64,000 bases of DNA from Euryodendron excelsum (GCA_033060915.1 CM065397.1:27343501-27407500); one strand, 5' to 3'. Positions 1-11,200 are shown, numbered from the stretch's first letter. A program made the numbers and translations. Notes: generated by a model not told the origin, from the sequence alone.

Positions 1-109
1 AAAGAGTTGACCCCCAGATAGTAACGGCTAGTTTTCTGACAGACGGTATGGGCAAATATGCAACCAAATCTTCTCCCATACTTCTCCAATGGCTAGAATC
101 GATCCATAT
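1..109 (+). mobile_element. Ty1/copia-type LTR, left fragment (continues at 5132)
   Basis: This short stretch is the part of a host LTR lying left of solo LTR A1. It ends in CATAT, which is repeated directly after A1, so 1-109 and 5132-5812 were once contiguous. No coding sequence is present. The start of this LTR is outside the window, so its TG end and its own target-site duplication cannot be checked. The copia assignment comes from the right-hand fragment. Confidence 0.5.
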
Positions 110-320
110 TGTAAGCACCCCATTTTTGACCGCTCGGCAGTCTACACTTTGTCCAGACTTGTGTTCAAGTCATTGTGGGCATATTCCAATCAAAACCAAT
201 TTTCTAAAGTCCAAATCCCGTTTGTCCATCGCCTCACGGGCCCACCAGGCCCAAATAGAGGCAAAATGACCAAAATGCCCTTAGGGGCATTGTTCTTTCC
301 AATTCCAACTCCAATCCCTC

Positions 321-765
321 TCTCGAGACAGTTTATTCCTCGAGACGGTTCCATTCAGGCACGTCTTTTCGAAGACGGTAAGTCTCCTTTCCAATCCCTC
401 TCTCGAGACAGTTTATTCCTCGAGATGGTTCCAATTCAGGCAAGTCTTTTCGAAGACAGTAAGTCCCCTTTCCAATCCCTCTCTTAAGACAGTTTATTCC
501 TCAAGACGGTTCCAAATCAGGCACGTCTTTCGAAGACGGTAAGTCCCCTTTCCAATCCCTCTGTCGAGACAGTTTATTCCTTGAGATGGTTCCAATTCAG
601 GCACGTCTTTTCAAAGACGATAAGTCCCCTTACCAATCCCTCTCTAGAGACAGTTTATTCCTCGAGACGCTTCCAAATCAGGCACGTCTTTTCGGAGACG
701 GTAAGTCCTCTTTCAAATCCCTCTCTCGAGACAATTTATTTCGTGAGACGGTTCCAATCAGGGCC
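321..765 (+). repeat. 80-bp tandem repeat array in A1 U3
   Basis: About six copies of an 80-bp unit (starts near 321, 401, 481, 560, 640 and 720). Each carries two CTCGAG-type sites around AGTTTATTCC and a short hairpin of CGTCTT and AAGACG arms around TTCG. The same array occurs in A2, A3 and A4 with different copy numbers. It lies upstream of the TATA box, in U3. The F/L/S-rich reading frames across it are repeat translations, not genes. Confidence 0.9.
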
Positions 766-769
766 CCTT

Positions 770-1375
770 TAGTAACCTCCCGAGAATGATTCTTATAGTA
801 TTCTTAACCTTTCCTAATCTTTCCGAATCATTCCGAGTCAGTTCCGGGCAACCCAATACAAAATGACCGTTTTGCCCCTGGTGGGCCGGTCTTCTTTTTC
901 GACCATACCGGCTCTGGGTATTAAATGGGTAACCTCCCAAGAATGCTTCTTATAGTATTCTTAACATTTCCTTATTTTTCCAGATCATTCCGAGTCAGTT
1001 CCAGCCAACCCGGCACAAAATGACCGTTTTGCCCCTAGAGGGCCGGTCTCCTTTTCCGACCATACCGGCTCTGGGTATCAAACCAGTAACCTTCTGAGAT
1101 TTCTTTTTGTAGTGTCCTCAACCTCCCTTTACCTGTTTAGATCATTCCGAGTCAGTTCTGGCAAGCCCGGTGCGAAATGACCGTTTTGCCCCTGGTGGGC
1201 CGGTCACCTTTTCCGACCACACCGGCTCTGGGTATCAAACCGGCAACCTTTGGAAACATTCTGAATAATATTTCTAAATCTTAAGTCTTCTTCCGGGACA
1301 GTCCAAGTCCGTCCCCGTAGCTTCTCGATCCGATTGACCATTTTGCCCCTAAAGGCCCGGTCAACCTTTCCGACA
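770..1375 (+). repeat. Repeats of about 155 bp in A1 U3
   Basis: Three to four diverged copies of a unit of about 155 bp. It is marked by GTAACCTCC, ATTCCGAGTCAGTTCC, TGACCGTTTTGCCCC, GGGCCGGTC and CCGGCTCTGGGTAT. Homologous blocks occur in A2 (about 12885-13350), A3 (about 15230-15690) and A4 (about 44190-44720). No coding potential is evident. The unit is far more GC-rich than the rest of the LTR. Confidence 0.8.
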
Positions 1376-1601
1376 CATCATATCCTTATTTTTTAAGTCA
1401 AATAGCTCTGGGACACTATTCTAAGTGTTCCTGCTCTTTTCTGACCTTCCAGGTCATTCTCGGCTTATTCAAATTATTCCCGGACTTTCCAGAGTCACTT
1501 CTAGTGAAGCCAGGCTAAAAATTGCATGGTAGTCACTAGTACAGGTGCCAAAATCTAGTCAAAGATATGTTGCTTGCCGACCTTAAACATTTTCTAAATG
1601 G

Positions 1602-1664
1602 CTGGCGCCACTAGTAGTGGCACCAAGCCAAAAATTGGCTTGGTGCCACTCCTAGTGGCGCCAG
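1602..1664 (+). promoter_or_regulatory. 30-bp-arm hairpin upstream of the A1 TATA box
   Basis: Arms 1602-1631 and 1635-1664 are reverse complements at 29 of 30 positions, with a 3-base loop (AAA). Each arm itself contains a near-palindrome of the CTGGCGCCACT / AGTGGCGCCAG type. It lies about 50 bp upstream of the TATA box. A2, A3 and A4 hold related palindromes at the same place. The structure is seen directly. Any role (protein-binding palindrome, small-RNA precursor or insertional remnant) is inference. Confidence 0.85.
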
Positions 1665-1714
1665 TGTAAAATTTGGCCTAGCGTCATTGCAATAGGCGCC
1701 AGTGTTGTCCAACC

Positions 1715-1723
1715 TCTATAAAT
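1715..1723 (+). promoter_or_regulatory. TATA box of LTR A1
   Basis: CTATAAATA followed by CAGAGCCTC. The same core occurs in A2 (12568-12576, minus), A3 (16016-16023) and A4 (43860-43867, minus). Transcription would start roughly 30 bp downstream. Confidence 0.7.
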
Positions 1724-1807
1724 ACAGAGCCTCCTCCAACGTGAAAAGGGTCCGTAAACTCAATCTAAAAATCCTATATTTCGATATACAGAGCTCGAGC
1801 ACCTCCT

Positions 1808-1864
1808 AAACCCTAGCTTCCCTAGGTTTCTAAACCCTAGCCACCACCATACACTAAACCCTAG
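1808..1864 (+). promoter_or_regulatory. Three telo-box motifs spaced 24 bp, A1 leader
   Basis: AAACCCTAG occurs at 1808-1816, 1832-1840 and 1856-1864, exactly 24 bp apart, about 60-120 bp after the expected transcription start. In plants, AAACCCTA elements near transcription starts are known telo-boxes bound by Myb-type telomere-repeat-binding proteins. Function here is inferred. Confidence 0.55.
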
Positions 1865-2084
1865 CCTCCTATATACTCATACACACCCCCATACACCCAT
1901 ACACTAACCTTCAACCCTCTTTCGAAGACTTGAACAGTTGCAATCTGAAGTTTGAAGATTGAAGGCGGCTCTTGAAGATTGAAGGCGGCTCTTGAAGATT
2001 GAAGACGAAGATCAAGACGAAGACCGAAGAAAGCAAGGTGCGCAAAATAAACAAGACACAAGGTAGGCTTTCGTTTTACGTTTT

Positions 2085-2340
2085 TGCACTTCCCCCCTCT
2101 CTCTTCTCTCTCCTAACCCACTTGGATTTTCTCTATTTTAATCCCCCATCTCTTTCCCCCCCTTTCTTTGCATGCTTGAAATAAGGGGACTCCCGGTCCA
2201 TGTGTAGGATTAGACTATCGGAGGGTCACCATGTCGGGGGCTTTCATTTAGGCTAACCGGAGACCACGTGGGTTCGGCCCCCTTGATTATGTGGTGAAGC
2301 CATAACCTTGTATGTTCACGACCCCCAAAATTGCATTGTG
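2085..2340 (+). other. Conserved leader block shared by LTR families A and B
   Basis: A C/T-rich tract leads into TCTATTTTAATCCCC, GCATGCTTGA, a GTCGGGGGCTTTC segment and TTGTATGTTCACGACCCC. The same order of motifs is found in B1 (about 6850-7095) and, reversed, in the B2 LTRs (about 22035-22260 and 32105-32330) and in A2-A4. It ties A and B to a common ancestor even though their upstream regions differ. No open reading frame is conserved across it. Confidence 0.65.
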
Positions 2341-2619
2341 CATATCATGATCTTGCATCTTCCAAAAATTTGTTTTCAAACTCGTTTTCAAAATCGTTTT
2401 CGAACTTGTTTTCAAAAGTGCATCAAAATCTCCTTTTTCAAAACATGTTTTCAAAATCACAATCCTAGGGTGATTCTAGCTTTTCCATGGCTAGAGTTGC
2501 TTTAGGAAAGTGGTACATTCAAAGTGACCAATATGGTCCATATTTGTAAATTTTGTTGTTTTCAAAACCGCTTTCCTAAAGTGGTTCTAGCTCTCTTAGG
2601 GTTAGAATTGCTTTAGGAA

Positions 2620-4310
2620 AGTGAGATGTTTTTATACTTTCCAAAAAGCTCTCTTTTCAAAAATCTCTTCCTAAAAATCTCTTATTCAACATACTTCCCA
2701 AAAACTCTTCTTTCCAAACTTGTTTTCAAAAATTCCCTCCAAAAATCTATTTTTCAAAACTTCCTTTTTCAACTCCTTTCCAAAATGCTCTCTTCAAAGT
2801 CCACTTTCCAAAAACGTTCCATAGGTCTCTTTCCTAGAAAAACTCTCCCTAAAAAATCTTTTCAAAAACTCTCTTTCTAAAATCTTCCTTCTAGAAATTC
2901 CCCTCTAGGATTTTCCTTCTAAAATCCACATTTCCAAAAATACACTTTCTAAAAAACTCCTTCTCTTTAAAATCTTTTTCCAAAAACTCTATCTTCATAT
3001 TCACTTTCCAAAAACTCCTCCCTAGGATTCCCTTCTAGAAAACCTTCATTTTCAAAAATGCACTTTCCAAAAAAATCATTTCTCTTTAGAGCCCAAATCA
3101 AACCCTAGAACTCACAATTACGAAATCCTAATTTTCTTTCCAAAAACATGATTTTCAAACTTTGCCCCAAACCTAGGTTTCCAAAACCTCTTGTTTTCAC
3201 ATCCAAACTATACATGTTTCCAATACCTATTTTCTACGTCGAAACTATAATTTTTCAAATCTAGGGTTTCTAGAATCTCCCTTTTCAAATCCTTGTCAAA
3301 TCCTATCTTCCCTTTAGGAAACCAAATCAAATATTCTCGTTTAGGAAACCAAATCCAATCCTCCGTTTTTGGAAACGAAATCAAACTTTCTCTTTTAGAA
3401 ACCAATTCTAATCCCTTCCTAATCCAAATCTTTCCTAATTCACATCCTTCCTAATCATCCACTTTCCTAAATCTTAAGTTTCCAAAATTTGAACATAAAA
3501 ATCTTTCCTAAATTTTAAAACTCAACTTTCAAATCTTTCCTTAAACATTAAGTTTCCAAATCTTTCCTAATTTAACTTTTTCCTAATTCTACTCCTTTCC
3601 AAATCTTAACTTTCCAAATCCGAGTTTTCAAATCTTCCCTAAACTCAACCTTTCCTAATTTCAAGATTTTCTAAAACTCAAACTCTAAAACTTTCTAAAT
3701 CTTAAACTTTCCAAATTTCAAATCTTTCCAAATTCTAAGCTTTCTAAATTCAAAACTTTCTTAAGTTAAATCTTTCTAAACCCAAATCTTTCTAAATTCT
3801 AAATTTTCCTAAAATTTCAAATCTTTCCAAATCCAAAACTTTCTAAACTCAAAACTTTCTTATTTTCGAAACTTCCTTGTTTTCTAAACCTTCCAATTTT
3901 CAAAACTTCCCTATTTCAAAACTTTCTTAAATTCAAAACTTTCCTAAGTTAAAACTTTCTTAATTCAAAACTTTTCTAATTTCGAAACTGTCCTAATTCG
4001 AAAACTTTCCAAAAATGAAACTTTCCAAATTCGAAACTTTCCTAAATCGGACCTTTCCTAAGTCAAACATTTCCTAAATTCAATCTTTCCTAAACTCTCG
4101 AGTCTTTTCTAAGTCTCATCTTTTTTAAGTTTAGGTTTTCTAAACCTTCGTCTTTCCAAAACAAGTCCAAATCTATCTTTTCAAATCAAAGTCCAATCTT
4201 TTCCAAAATTTCAAATTCCAATCTCCTCTGCTAATTTCAAATCAAATCCAATTTTCAATTCAATCTCTTTCTTCCAATCAAACATTCTATCTTCTATCGG
4301 ACTCCGGTCC
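2620..4310 (+). repeat. Pyrimidine-rich degenerate repeat tract of A1
   Basis: About 1.7 kb of imperfect short repeats on the theme TTCAAAACTTTCCTAAA. The plus strand is nearly free of G. All A copies have it (reversed in A2 and A4). Reading frames through it give low-complexity F/S/K/L proteins with no domain, so I do not call any gene here. Confidence 0.85.
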
Positions 4311-4317
4311 GAACTAC

Positions 4318-5126
4318 GACTGACATGATTCCTCCAAAGGGATACGTAGGCAACCTTCATAGGTGCGGTCACAACATTTTTCAAATCTCAAATCTCACAA
4401 CATGTTTCAAATTTCTATTTCTACAACTTCTTTCTAATTTTCAATCCTATAACATTCTTTCCAGTTTCCAAGTCTATAACTCTTTTCAAATCTCTTTTCA
4501 ATTCCAATTTCAAATCTCTTCTAAAATCAAATCAAATTCTTTTCAAATTTATTTCCAAATCTATTTTTCAATTCTCTTAACTTGCACTTGCATCTCATGC
4601 ATCATTTCTTTTCAAACATTGTTTTTCTAAAGTGAATAAGGTTGAACATATGTTAATTAAAGACTCTCATAAGTGAATCTAGGGTAGATTGACATGTAGG
4701 TACCAAAAGGGCGGGGTAGGGTGATGGCTTAGTGCATCTTCCCTACACGTAACCAACCTCCGAACCTAGAATCACTATTTTCAAAGACCAAAAGGAGTTA
4801 TTTTTCAAAAAGGGCTAAATATTTTTCAAAGGTTGCCAAACAACCTGTTTTCTTAAAAACCCTCTCTTGAGGAGATATTTTCAAAATCATTTTCCAAAAA
4901 CCCTAAGTGTAGTTTTCGGATTATGCTTAGTTTTTAGGTGACCTAACTCACCTTAATCAAGTTAGGTGGCGACTTCAAATTTTTTTCAAAAGCCCTTTAT
5001 TCAAATCAATTTCAATTCAAACCTAGTTGCACTCATTCTTATAGGAGGATGAGTTCTAATGAGAGAGTACATCATTTTTCCCGCTTGTGTGAGTATTCCT
5101 CGAGTGTGAAAAATCTGGGCGCGACA
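4318..5126 (+). other. Conserved 3' (U5) block of A1
   Basis: Contains ordered motifs kept in every A copy and partly in B and C: GGATACGTAGGCAACC with GTGCGGTCACAA; GACATGTAGGTACC with GGGCGGGGTAGGGTGATG; CTACACGTAACCAACC; CCTAACTCACC...GTTAGGTGGCGACT; and the terminal TTTTTCCCGCTTG...GGGCGCGACA. The rest of the LTR diverges much more. An RNA function (end formation, packaging or reverse transcription) is plausible but not shown. Confidence 0.65.
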
Positions 5127-5131
5127 CATAT

Positions 5132-5812
5132 TTTTATATACAAGATACATACAGCTTCAATGATGATGATTAGAGCAATTATATCATTGATATCAAGAGC
5201 TTGAAGCTGAAAACCTCCGGTACCTCACTGTCACATATTTTTGCTGAGTGTTTAAGGTTATTCATTGAGTTGTATTTGGTCATATACTCACTAAGAGAGT
5301 TATCCATTGTATAACCTTTATTCATTTCACTTGGGTGGGTTTGTAAATCTGTAAGTTTGATTGTTCTTAGGTAAAAACACTTGTAAGTTTGAGTGAAGCT
5401 TGGACAAAATCACTTATAAGTTTGAGAGAAACTTGGACAAAATCTCTTGGGTTTTGAAAGCTTAGGAAGAAGCTTTTGTAAGAGTGAGCTGGGCACTTAT
5501 GGCAAAACCAGCAGCTGTGTAAAGAGTGTTACATAGTGAAATTCCTTTGAAATGATTGAAGAAGAGAGGACGTATGTAAGGTTGGCCAAACCTCTATAAA
5601 TCTGGTGCTCTTCTCTTCTGCCTCTGGTTTGCTTATTTGCTCACTATACATGCTTGCATAAATATATACATTGATGTATACTTCACTCGCTTGATATATA
5701 TACTTTGATTAATTGTTGTTGAAATACATAAACTGTTTTTAGTTGCAATTCTTGATATAAATTCTATAAAACCCAATTCACCCCCCTCTTGAGTTGCCTT
5801 CTTAGGCCAACA
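5132..5812 (+). mobile_element. Ty1/copia-type LTR, right fragment ending CCAACA
   Basis: Continuation of the LTR that begins left of the window. It has a TATA box at 5595-5600 (CCTCTATAAATC), then about 215 bp of R-U5 with a CACCCCCCTCTT tract, and ends TTAGGCCAACA at 5812. The CCAACA end is the usual 3' terminus of many plant copia LTRs (TGTTGG...CCAACA). Short repeats CTTGTAAGTTTGA and CTTATAAGTTTGAG occur at about 5350-5450. It is either a 3' LTR or a solo LTR; the left side is not visible. Immediately downstream is B1 sequence, so this element inserted into B1. Confidence 0.6.
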
Positions 5813-6190
5813 ACACCGTCAAATGACTCAAGAAATATGTAAACTAGGGTTTCCCAAAACCTCGTTAGTGGGTCTTCCATCAATACGACTTGATTGGATA
5901 GATCGCTTCCTGAAGCCCTCTATCCTACGGTGCGAAAACTACAACTATCAGTAACCCCTGGAGCATCTCGCAGATGCTCCGCCTAGATTGACTTTTCCAC
6001 CGATTCTCTGATTGCAATGCACCGTCAAACGACTTGAGAAATGCGTAAATTAGGGAATTCCTGAAAGTATTTTCCATTAGTACGGTCCGATCGAAGAGAT
6101 TGCTTCCCGAAGGCCTTCATCATGCAACACGAAAATAACCACTTTCGAACCCCCACGGAGCGTATCACAGACGCTTCGTAAAGATGCCTT
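5813..6190 (+). repeat. Tandem duplication of about 185 bp in the B1 U3
   Basis: Two diverged copies, each with CACCGTCAAA, GACTTGAG / GACTCAAG, a GATCGAAGAG / GATAGATCGC-like segment, and an end resembling GAGCATCTCGCAGATGCTCCG or GAGCGTATCACAGACGCTTCG (both short palindromes). The same doubled block is present in B2-right (about 33000-33430). The left side of the first copy was cut by the copia insertion. Confidence 0.7.
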
Positions 6191-6478
6191 TTTATGCATA
6201 TTTTTTGAGATGATATCTAACACCTCCAAGCACCATCTGAACTTTTCAAAAACATGAAAGTTTGCAAGAAACTCTAGGAGAACACCTCAGGTGTGACCGA
6301 TTCCTCCAAAACCTTCTCAGTTAGCTCAATCATTGAGGCAAAGTTTAAACGAACACTCTTGGTGACGGAGCGTGTGCTACATGCGCCTAGATTTTGATTA
6401 ATCGACCAAAGTTCGATCAACTGTCAGGATTTAACCAGTACAATGGGTCCCACATATCATTCTGGCGATGGAACAGTA

Positions 6479-6541
6479 CTGGCGCATGTGCTACATGCGC
6501 TAGTGCAAATTTTGGCCAAGTGCATGTAGCACATGGGCCAG
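6479..6541 (+). promoter_or_regulatory. Hairpin upstream of the B1 TATA box
   Basis: Arms 6479-6509 and 6511-6541 pair at 25 of 31 positions around the core CATGTGCTACATGC, with a 1-base centre. The hairpin ends 17 bp before the TATA box. It is placed like the A hairpin but differs in sequence except for the outer CTGGCGC. B2-right has the counterpart at 32609-32671. Confidence 0.75.
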
Positions 6542-6558
6542 GCCTGTTCCAGATTGCT

Positions 6559-6564
6559 TATAAA
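6559..6564 (+). promoter_or_regulatory. TATA box of LTR B1
   Basis: TATAAA in the context GCTTATAAATTCC, 17 bp after the hairpin. B2-right has TATAAATA at the same place (32585-32592, minus strand). Confidence 0.6.
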
Positions 6565-7977
6565 TTCCAACACCCCCATTTGCATATTCTAACTCCGAAA
6601 TTGATGCAAAGCTCTGCTGGAACTACTCCAGAACCTCGAATCTCTACATACATTCCACTCTTCCAACACTTAGGCTAGGTTCCACCTCCCTCAAGCCCAT
6701 ACACTTCACCTACATAACCTTATACACCATTAAACCCCTCCATCTAAGCCCTTAAGCCTACTAGAAACCTTCAAAGCTCAAGTCAAGGCATCCATTGAAG
6801 ATTACAAGTGTGTTGAAGGCAAAAGGTGATATCTCTTTTACATTTTTGTCTTTCCCCCACTCTTCTATTCTCCCTCCTAGCTTACTTAGGCTATTCTCTA
6901 TTTTAATCCCCATCTCTAACCCCCCTTTCTTGCATGCTTGAGCCAAGAAGGATTTTAATTCATGCTGAGAGGAAAGCTAGTGAGAGCCACCGTGTTGGGG
7001 GATCTTTCACTAGCCTACTTTAAGATGGTATGGCCTAGGAGCATCTTGTTTATGTGGTGTAGCCTAAAGCCTTGTATGTATTCATGACCCCCTTGCATTT
7101 TGCTACCTAGATCATGTCTTATGTGCTTGGCTTTATTTTTGTGTTTATAATCATGTTCTACAAAGCTTACAATATTTTTATTCCCATGCCACTTTCAAGC
7201 TCAATGTTCTTTCTAAAATGGTTCTAAGAGTTGGCTCCTTGAAGTTTAGAATGAAACCTTAGAAGTCATGCCTTAGAAAATTCCCCACTAACCCCCAACT
7301 CACACTTTTGCATCATTGCATTTCAACTTGCATAAAAGTGGTTTTCAAGCTCTCTAATCTCTAAGGTTTCCATTCTCACAAGTTTAGTGGTTAGAATGGC
7401 CCCATGGAACCCTCTCTTTAGTGGTCTCCCTTGTATATTGGTCATAGGAACCCTAGATTGTTAGAATGGTTCCCTTCCCTCTGTCATCTCTTGCACACAA
7501 ATGGTTTTCAAACTCCTTGATTTCTAAGGTTTCCATTCTCTCAAGATTAGTGGTTGGAATGGCTCCATGGAGCTCTCTCTTGAGTGGTCTCCCTTCACAT
7601 TGGTCATGGGAACCCTAAATAATTGGAATGATTTCTTTTAAAAATGGTTTTCAAAATCTCCTTCTCAAAAATGGCTTTTGAAAATTCTTTCTCTCCATCT
7701 TTGCATTAAAAATGGTATTTCAAAGGTTGTCATCTTCATGTTGATTCTTGAACTCCATGCTCTTGTCAAGATAATTGTCATAATGGTCATAAGGAAACCT
7801 TCCTTGGAATGGTCTCCAAACATCAACCATATAAACCATACTCTTAGCTAGAACCAAATTTTTATGGAAATGACCTTTAAAAGGGTTGTCAACCAAAGTC
7901 CTTTGCATAACATAAGTTGCTTTCCAAAACCCTTTTCCAAAAGTGCATAAAACCACCTTCACAAACCATCTTCCAAT

Positions 7978-8225
7978 CCAACCCTAGGTTAACTTGACCT
8001 TAGTTGTCAAACCCTAGGTTAACTTGACCCTAGTTGTCCAACCCTAGGTTAACTTGACCTTAGTTATCCAACCCTAGGTTAACTTGACCCTAGTTGTCTA
8101 ACCCTAGGTTAACCAAACCCAAGTTAATTAACCTTAGGTCACTCTAGCCATAGGTTAACCTAACCCGAGTTAGTTAACCTTAGATCACCCCTAACCTCAA
8201 GCCAACCCAACTTAGGTTAGTGTAC
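7978..8225 (+). repeat. 30-bp tandem repeats with CCTAGGTTAAC
   Basis: At least four near-identical 30-bp units built on ACCCTAGGTTAACTTGACC, followed by degenerate ones. The unit joins AACCCTAG (telo-box-like) to the palindrome-like CCTAGG and GTTAAC. Reverse counterparts sit in B2-left (about 20870-21020), B2-right (about 31430-31530) and C2 (about 58385-58640). This is not telomeric DNA: the heptamer TTTAGGG is not reiterated. Confidence 0.8.
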
Positions 8226-11200
8226 TTCAAGGTTCCAACTCATGGACCTCTTTTAAAGGTTCTCCCTATTTAAAACCATTCTCACACCCCATTTTTCAAA
8301 AACCTCCTACTCCCTTGAGATTTCAAAAACCAACTCCATAACATGTTCACAGATGCTTGAGGTTTCAAATATCCCTACACTCCATCTTCAAAATATTTTC
8401 AAAGAGGCTTTCAAGAATTCACAACCCTAAGGCGTCCCTATCCTTCTCATGGTTACGGATTCAAAGGGAAGGTGATATATCAAGAACAACTTCCCAGGTT
8501 ATCCATATTAGAATTCCAAAGTCCTAAGCGCATTCAAAAATCACGTTCGAAAACTTTTTAACATTTTCAAACAAGACTTCAAGACATTTTCAAAACTCTC
8601 TTGAGCTATCTCAAACCATTTCCAAAACTTCCTTGAGTTATTCTAAATTCATTTCAAAACACCCGTTTAAAGGATCCAAAGTTCTGTTTCAAAACACTCC
8701 ACTACCCGATTTCAAATCAAAACTCCCAAGTCCTTGTAAGCACCCCATTTTTGACCGCTCGGCAGTCTACACTCCGTGCAGACTTGTTTTCAAGTCATTG
8801 TGGGCATGTTCCAATCGAAACTAACTCTCTAGGTTCAAATTTCGTCTTTCCATCACTTCGTGGGCCTGTCAGGCCCAATGTCGCCCCCAGATTTTTCGCA
8901 CTCGAGGAATACTCACCCAAGCGGGAAAAATGTTGTACTCTCTCGTTAGAACTCACCCTCCTAAAAGAATGAGTGCGACTAGGTTTGAATTGAAAAATTG
9001 GTTTGAATAAAGGGCTTTTGAAAAAGATTCAGAGTCGCCACCTAACTTGATTAAGGTGAGTTAGGTCACCTAAAAACTAAGAGTAATCCGAAGACTACAC
9101 CTAGGGTTTTGAGAAAAAGGTTTTTGAAAATACCACCTCAAGAGAGGATTTTTAAGGAAACAGGTTGTTTGGCAACCTTTGGAAAACATTTAGCCCTTTT
9201 TAGAAAAATAACTCCTTTTGGTCTTTCGAAAACAGTGATCTAGGTTCGGAGGTTGGTTACGTGTAGGAAAGACGCACTAAGCTATCACCCTACCCCGCCC
9301 TTTCGGTACCTACATGTCAATCTACCCTAGATTCACCTATGAGAGTCTTCAACTAACTATCGTTCAATCCTATCCACTTTGAAAAACAATGCTTGAAAAG
9401 AAACTAACATGATGCATGATATGCAAGTGCAAGTTAAGAGAGTTGAAAAATAGATTTGGAAAGCGATTGATTTAATTTGAAAATAGATTTGAAAAGATGG
9501 GATTGAAATTGGAAAGTTTGAAAATTGAAAGTAGAAATTTGAAAATAGAAATTTCGAAATTGGAATTTTGAAAATTAATTGGAATTTGAGATTTGAAAAG
9601 ACTTTGAAAACCGCACCCATGAGGGTGGAATTGAAAGTTTGAAAGGTATTGTGACCACACCTATGAAGGTTGCCTATGTATCCCTTTGGGGGAATCAGGT
9701 CAGTCGTAGTTCGGACCGGAGTCCGATTGAAAAGAGATTGACTTGAAGAGAGAGGTTGGATTAGAAATTGAATTGAGAGATTGCACTTAGAATAGAAGAT
9801 TGAAAATTGGAATTTGGAATTTTGGAATTGAAAAGATTGAATTTTAATTTGGAAAGATCGAACTTGGAAGAGAGAGATTTAGACTTATTTTGAAAAGACG
9901 AAGGTTTAGGAAACCTAGACTTAGGAAAGAGAAGAGACCTAGGAAAGATTTGACTCAATTTGGAAGATTTAGGAGATTAGGAAAGATTGGATTTAGGAAA
10001 TGTTCAAATTAGGAAAGTTCCAAATTAGGAAAATGTCATTTTAGGAAAGTTTCGAATTTGGAAAGTCTCATTTTTGGAAAGTTTTGGAATTAGGAAAGTT
10101 TGGAGTTTAAGAAAGGTTGGAAATTGGAAAGTTTTGAATTTAGAAAGTTTTGAAATAAGGAAATTTCAACTTAGGAAAGTTTGAATTAGGAAAGTATCAA
10201 CTTAGGAAAGTGTTGTTTTAGGAAAGGTTTTGAAATTAGGAAGTTTTGAAAATTGGAAAATTTTGAATTTAGAAAGTTTTGAAATAAGGAAGTTTTGAAA
10301 ATAAGAAAGTTCCGTTTTGGGAAAGGTTTGAAAAGGAAAGTTTTTAGTTTAGGAAACGTTTGAATTAAAAAAGATTTGAGTTTAGAAAAGTCTTTGATTT
10401 GGAAAGATTTGATATTTAGAAAGTTTAAGATTTAGAAAGTTTTAGAGTTTTAAAAAACCTTGAGATTAGGAAAGGTTTGAGTTTAGGAAAGATTTGAAAG
10501 CTTGGATTTGAAAAAGATTTTGGAAAGGGGTAGAATTAGGAAAGGGTTGAATTAGGAAAGATTTGAAAGTTGAGTTTTAAAACTTAGGAAAGATTTTTAT
10601 GTTCAAGTTTAGGAAACTTAAGATTTAGGAAAACGGAAGTTTAGAAAGGATTTGAATTAAGAAAGAGTTGGATTTTGAAATTTAAGAAAAGATTTAAAAT
10701 TTAGGTTTAGAAAACTTATGGTTTAGGAAGGAATTGAATTAGGAAAGGTTTGGATTAAGAAGAGATTGGATTTGGTTTCTAAAAGAGAAAGGTTGGATTT
10801 TGTTTCCAAAAACGGAGGACAGGATCTAGTTTCCTAAACGGGGAGATTGGATTTAGGAAGGATTTGGGAAAAGGAGATTCTAGAAACCCTAGATTTGGAA
10901 AATCATAGTTTTGACATAGAAAATAGGTTTTGGAAACATGTATAGTTTTGATGTAGAAAACAAAAGATTTTGGAAACCTAGGTTTGGGGCAAAGTTTGAA
11001 AACCATGTTTTTGGGAAGAAAATTTAGGGTTTCCTAATTATGGGTTCTACGGCTTGACTTGGGCTTCTAAGGAAAGAGTTTTTGGAAAGTGCATTTTTGG
11101 AAACGAAGGTTTTCTAGAAGGGAATCCTAGGGAGGAGTTTTTGGAAAGTGAATTTGGAGAGGGAGTTTTTGGAAAAAAATTTTAGGAAAAAGGGAGTTTC

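Larger units (their letters stand above)
110..5126 (+). mobile_element. Giant solo LTR, family A copy 1 (A1)
   Basis: A 5,017-bp unit that begins TGTAAGCACC and ends GGGCGCGACA. It is flanked by a perfect 5-bp duplication CATAT (105-109 and 5127-5131). The ends are typical LTR TG...CA ends, yet there is no second terminal copy, primer site or coding region inside, so the unit is best read as a solo LTR. Layout: an 80-bp repeat array, repeats of about 155 bp, a hairpin, a TATA box, three telo-boxes, a pyrimidine-rich repeat tract and a conserved 3' block. By the TATA position, U3 is about 1.6 kb and R-U5 about 3.4 kb. It inserted into a copia-type LTR. Very long LTRs are known in Tat/Ogre Ty3/gypsy elements; that assignment is inference. 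A non-autonomous element with tiny LTRs is the alternative, but I see no terminal direct repeat. Confidence 0.85.
5813..8734 (+). mobile_element. LTR B1, middle part (family B, plus strand)
   Basis: A non-coding LTR segment, homologous in reverse to the LTRs of B2 (20216-23569 and 29483-34411). It begins inside a block of about 185 bp that is present twice (5813-6190). It then has a hairpin (6479-6541), a TATA box (6559-6564), the leader block shared with family A (6850-7095), and 30-bp repeats (about 7978-8220). It is cut at GTCCT (8730-8734) by A3 and resumes at 19397. Its start is outside the window. The small reading frames inside match no family I recognise. Confidence 0.75.

Noticed and set aside
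2626..4630. Small F/S/K-rich reading frames in A1 (and equivalents in A2-A4)
   Set aside because: They come from the pyrimidine-rich repeat, differ in frame and sequence between A copies, and show no domain or codon bias.
7978..8225. Telomere-like or CRISPR-like array
   Set aside because: The 30-bp units are head-to-tail without spacers and the locus is eukaryotic LTR sequence.
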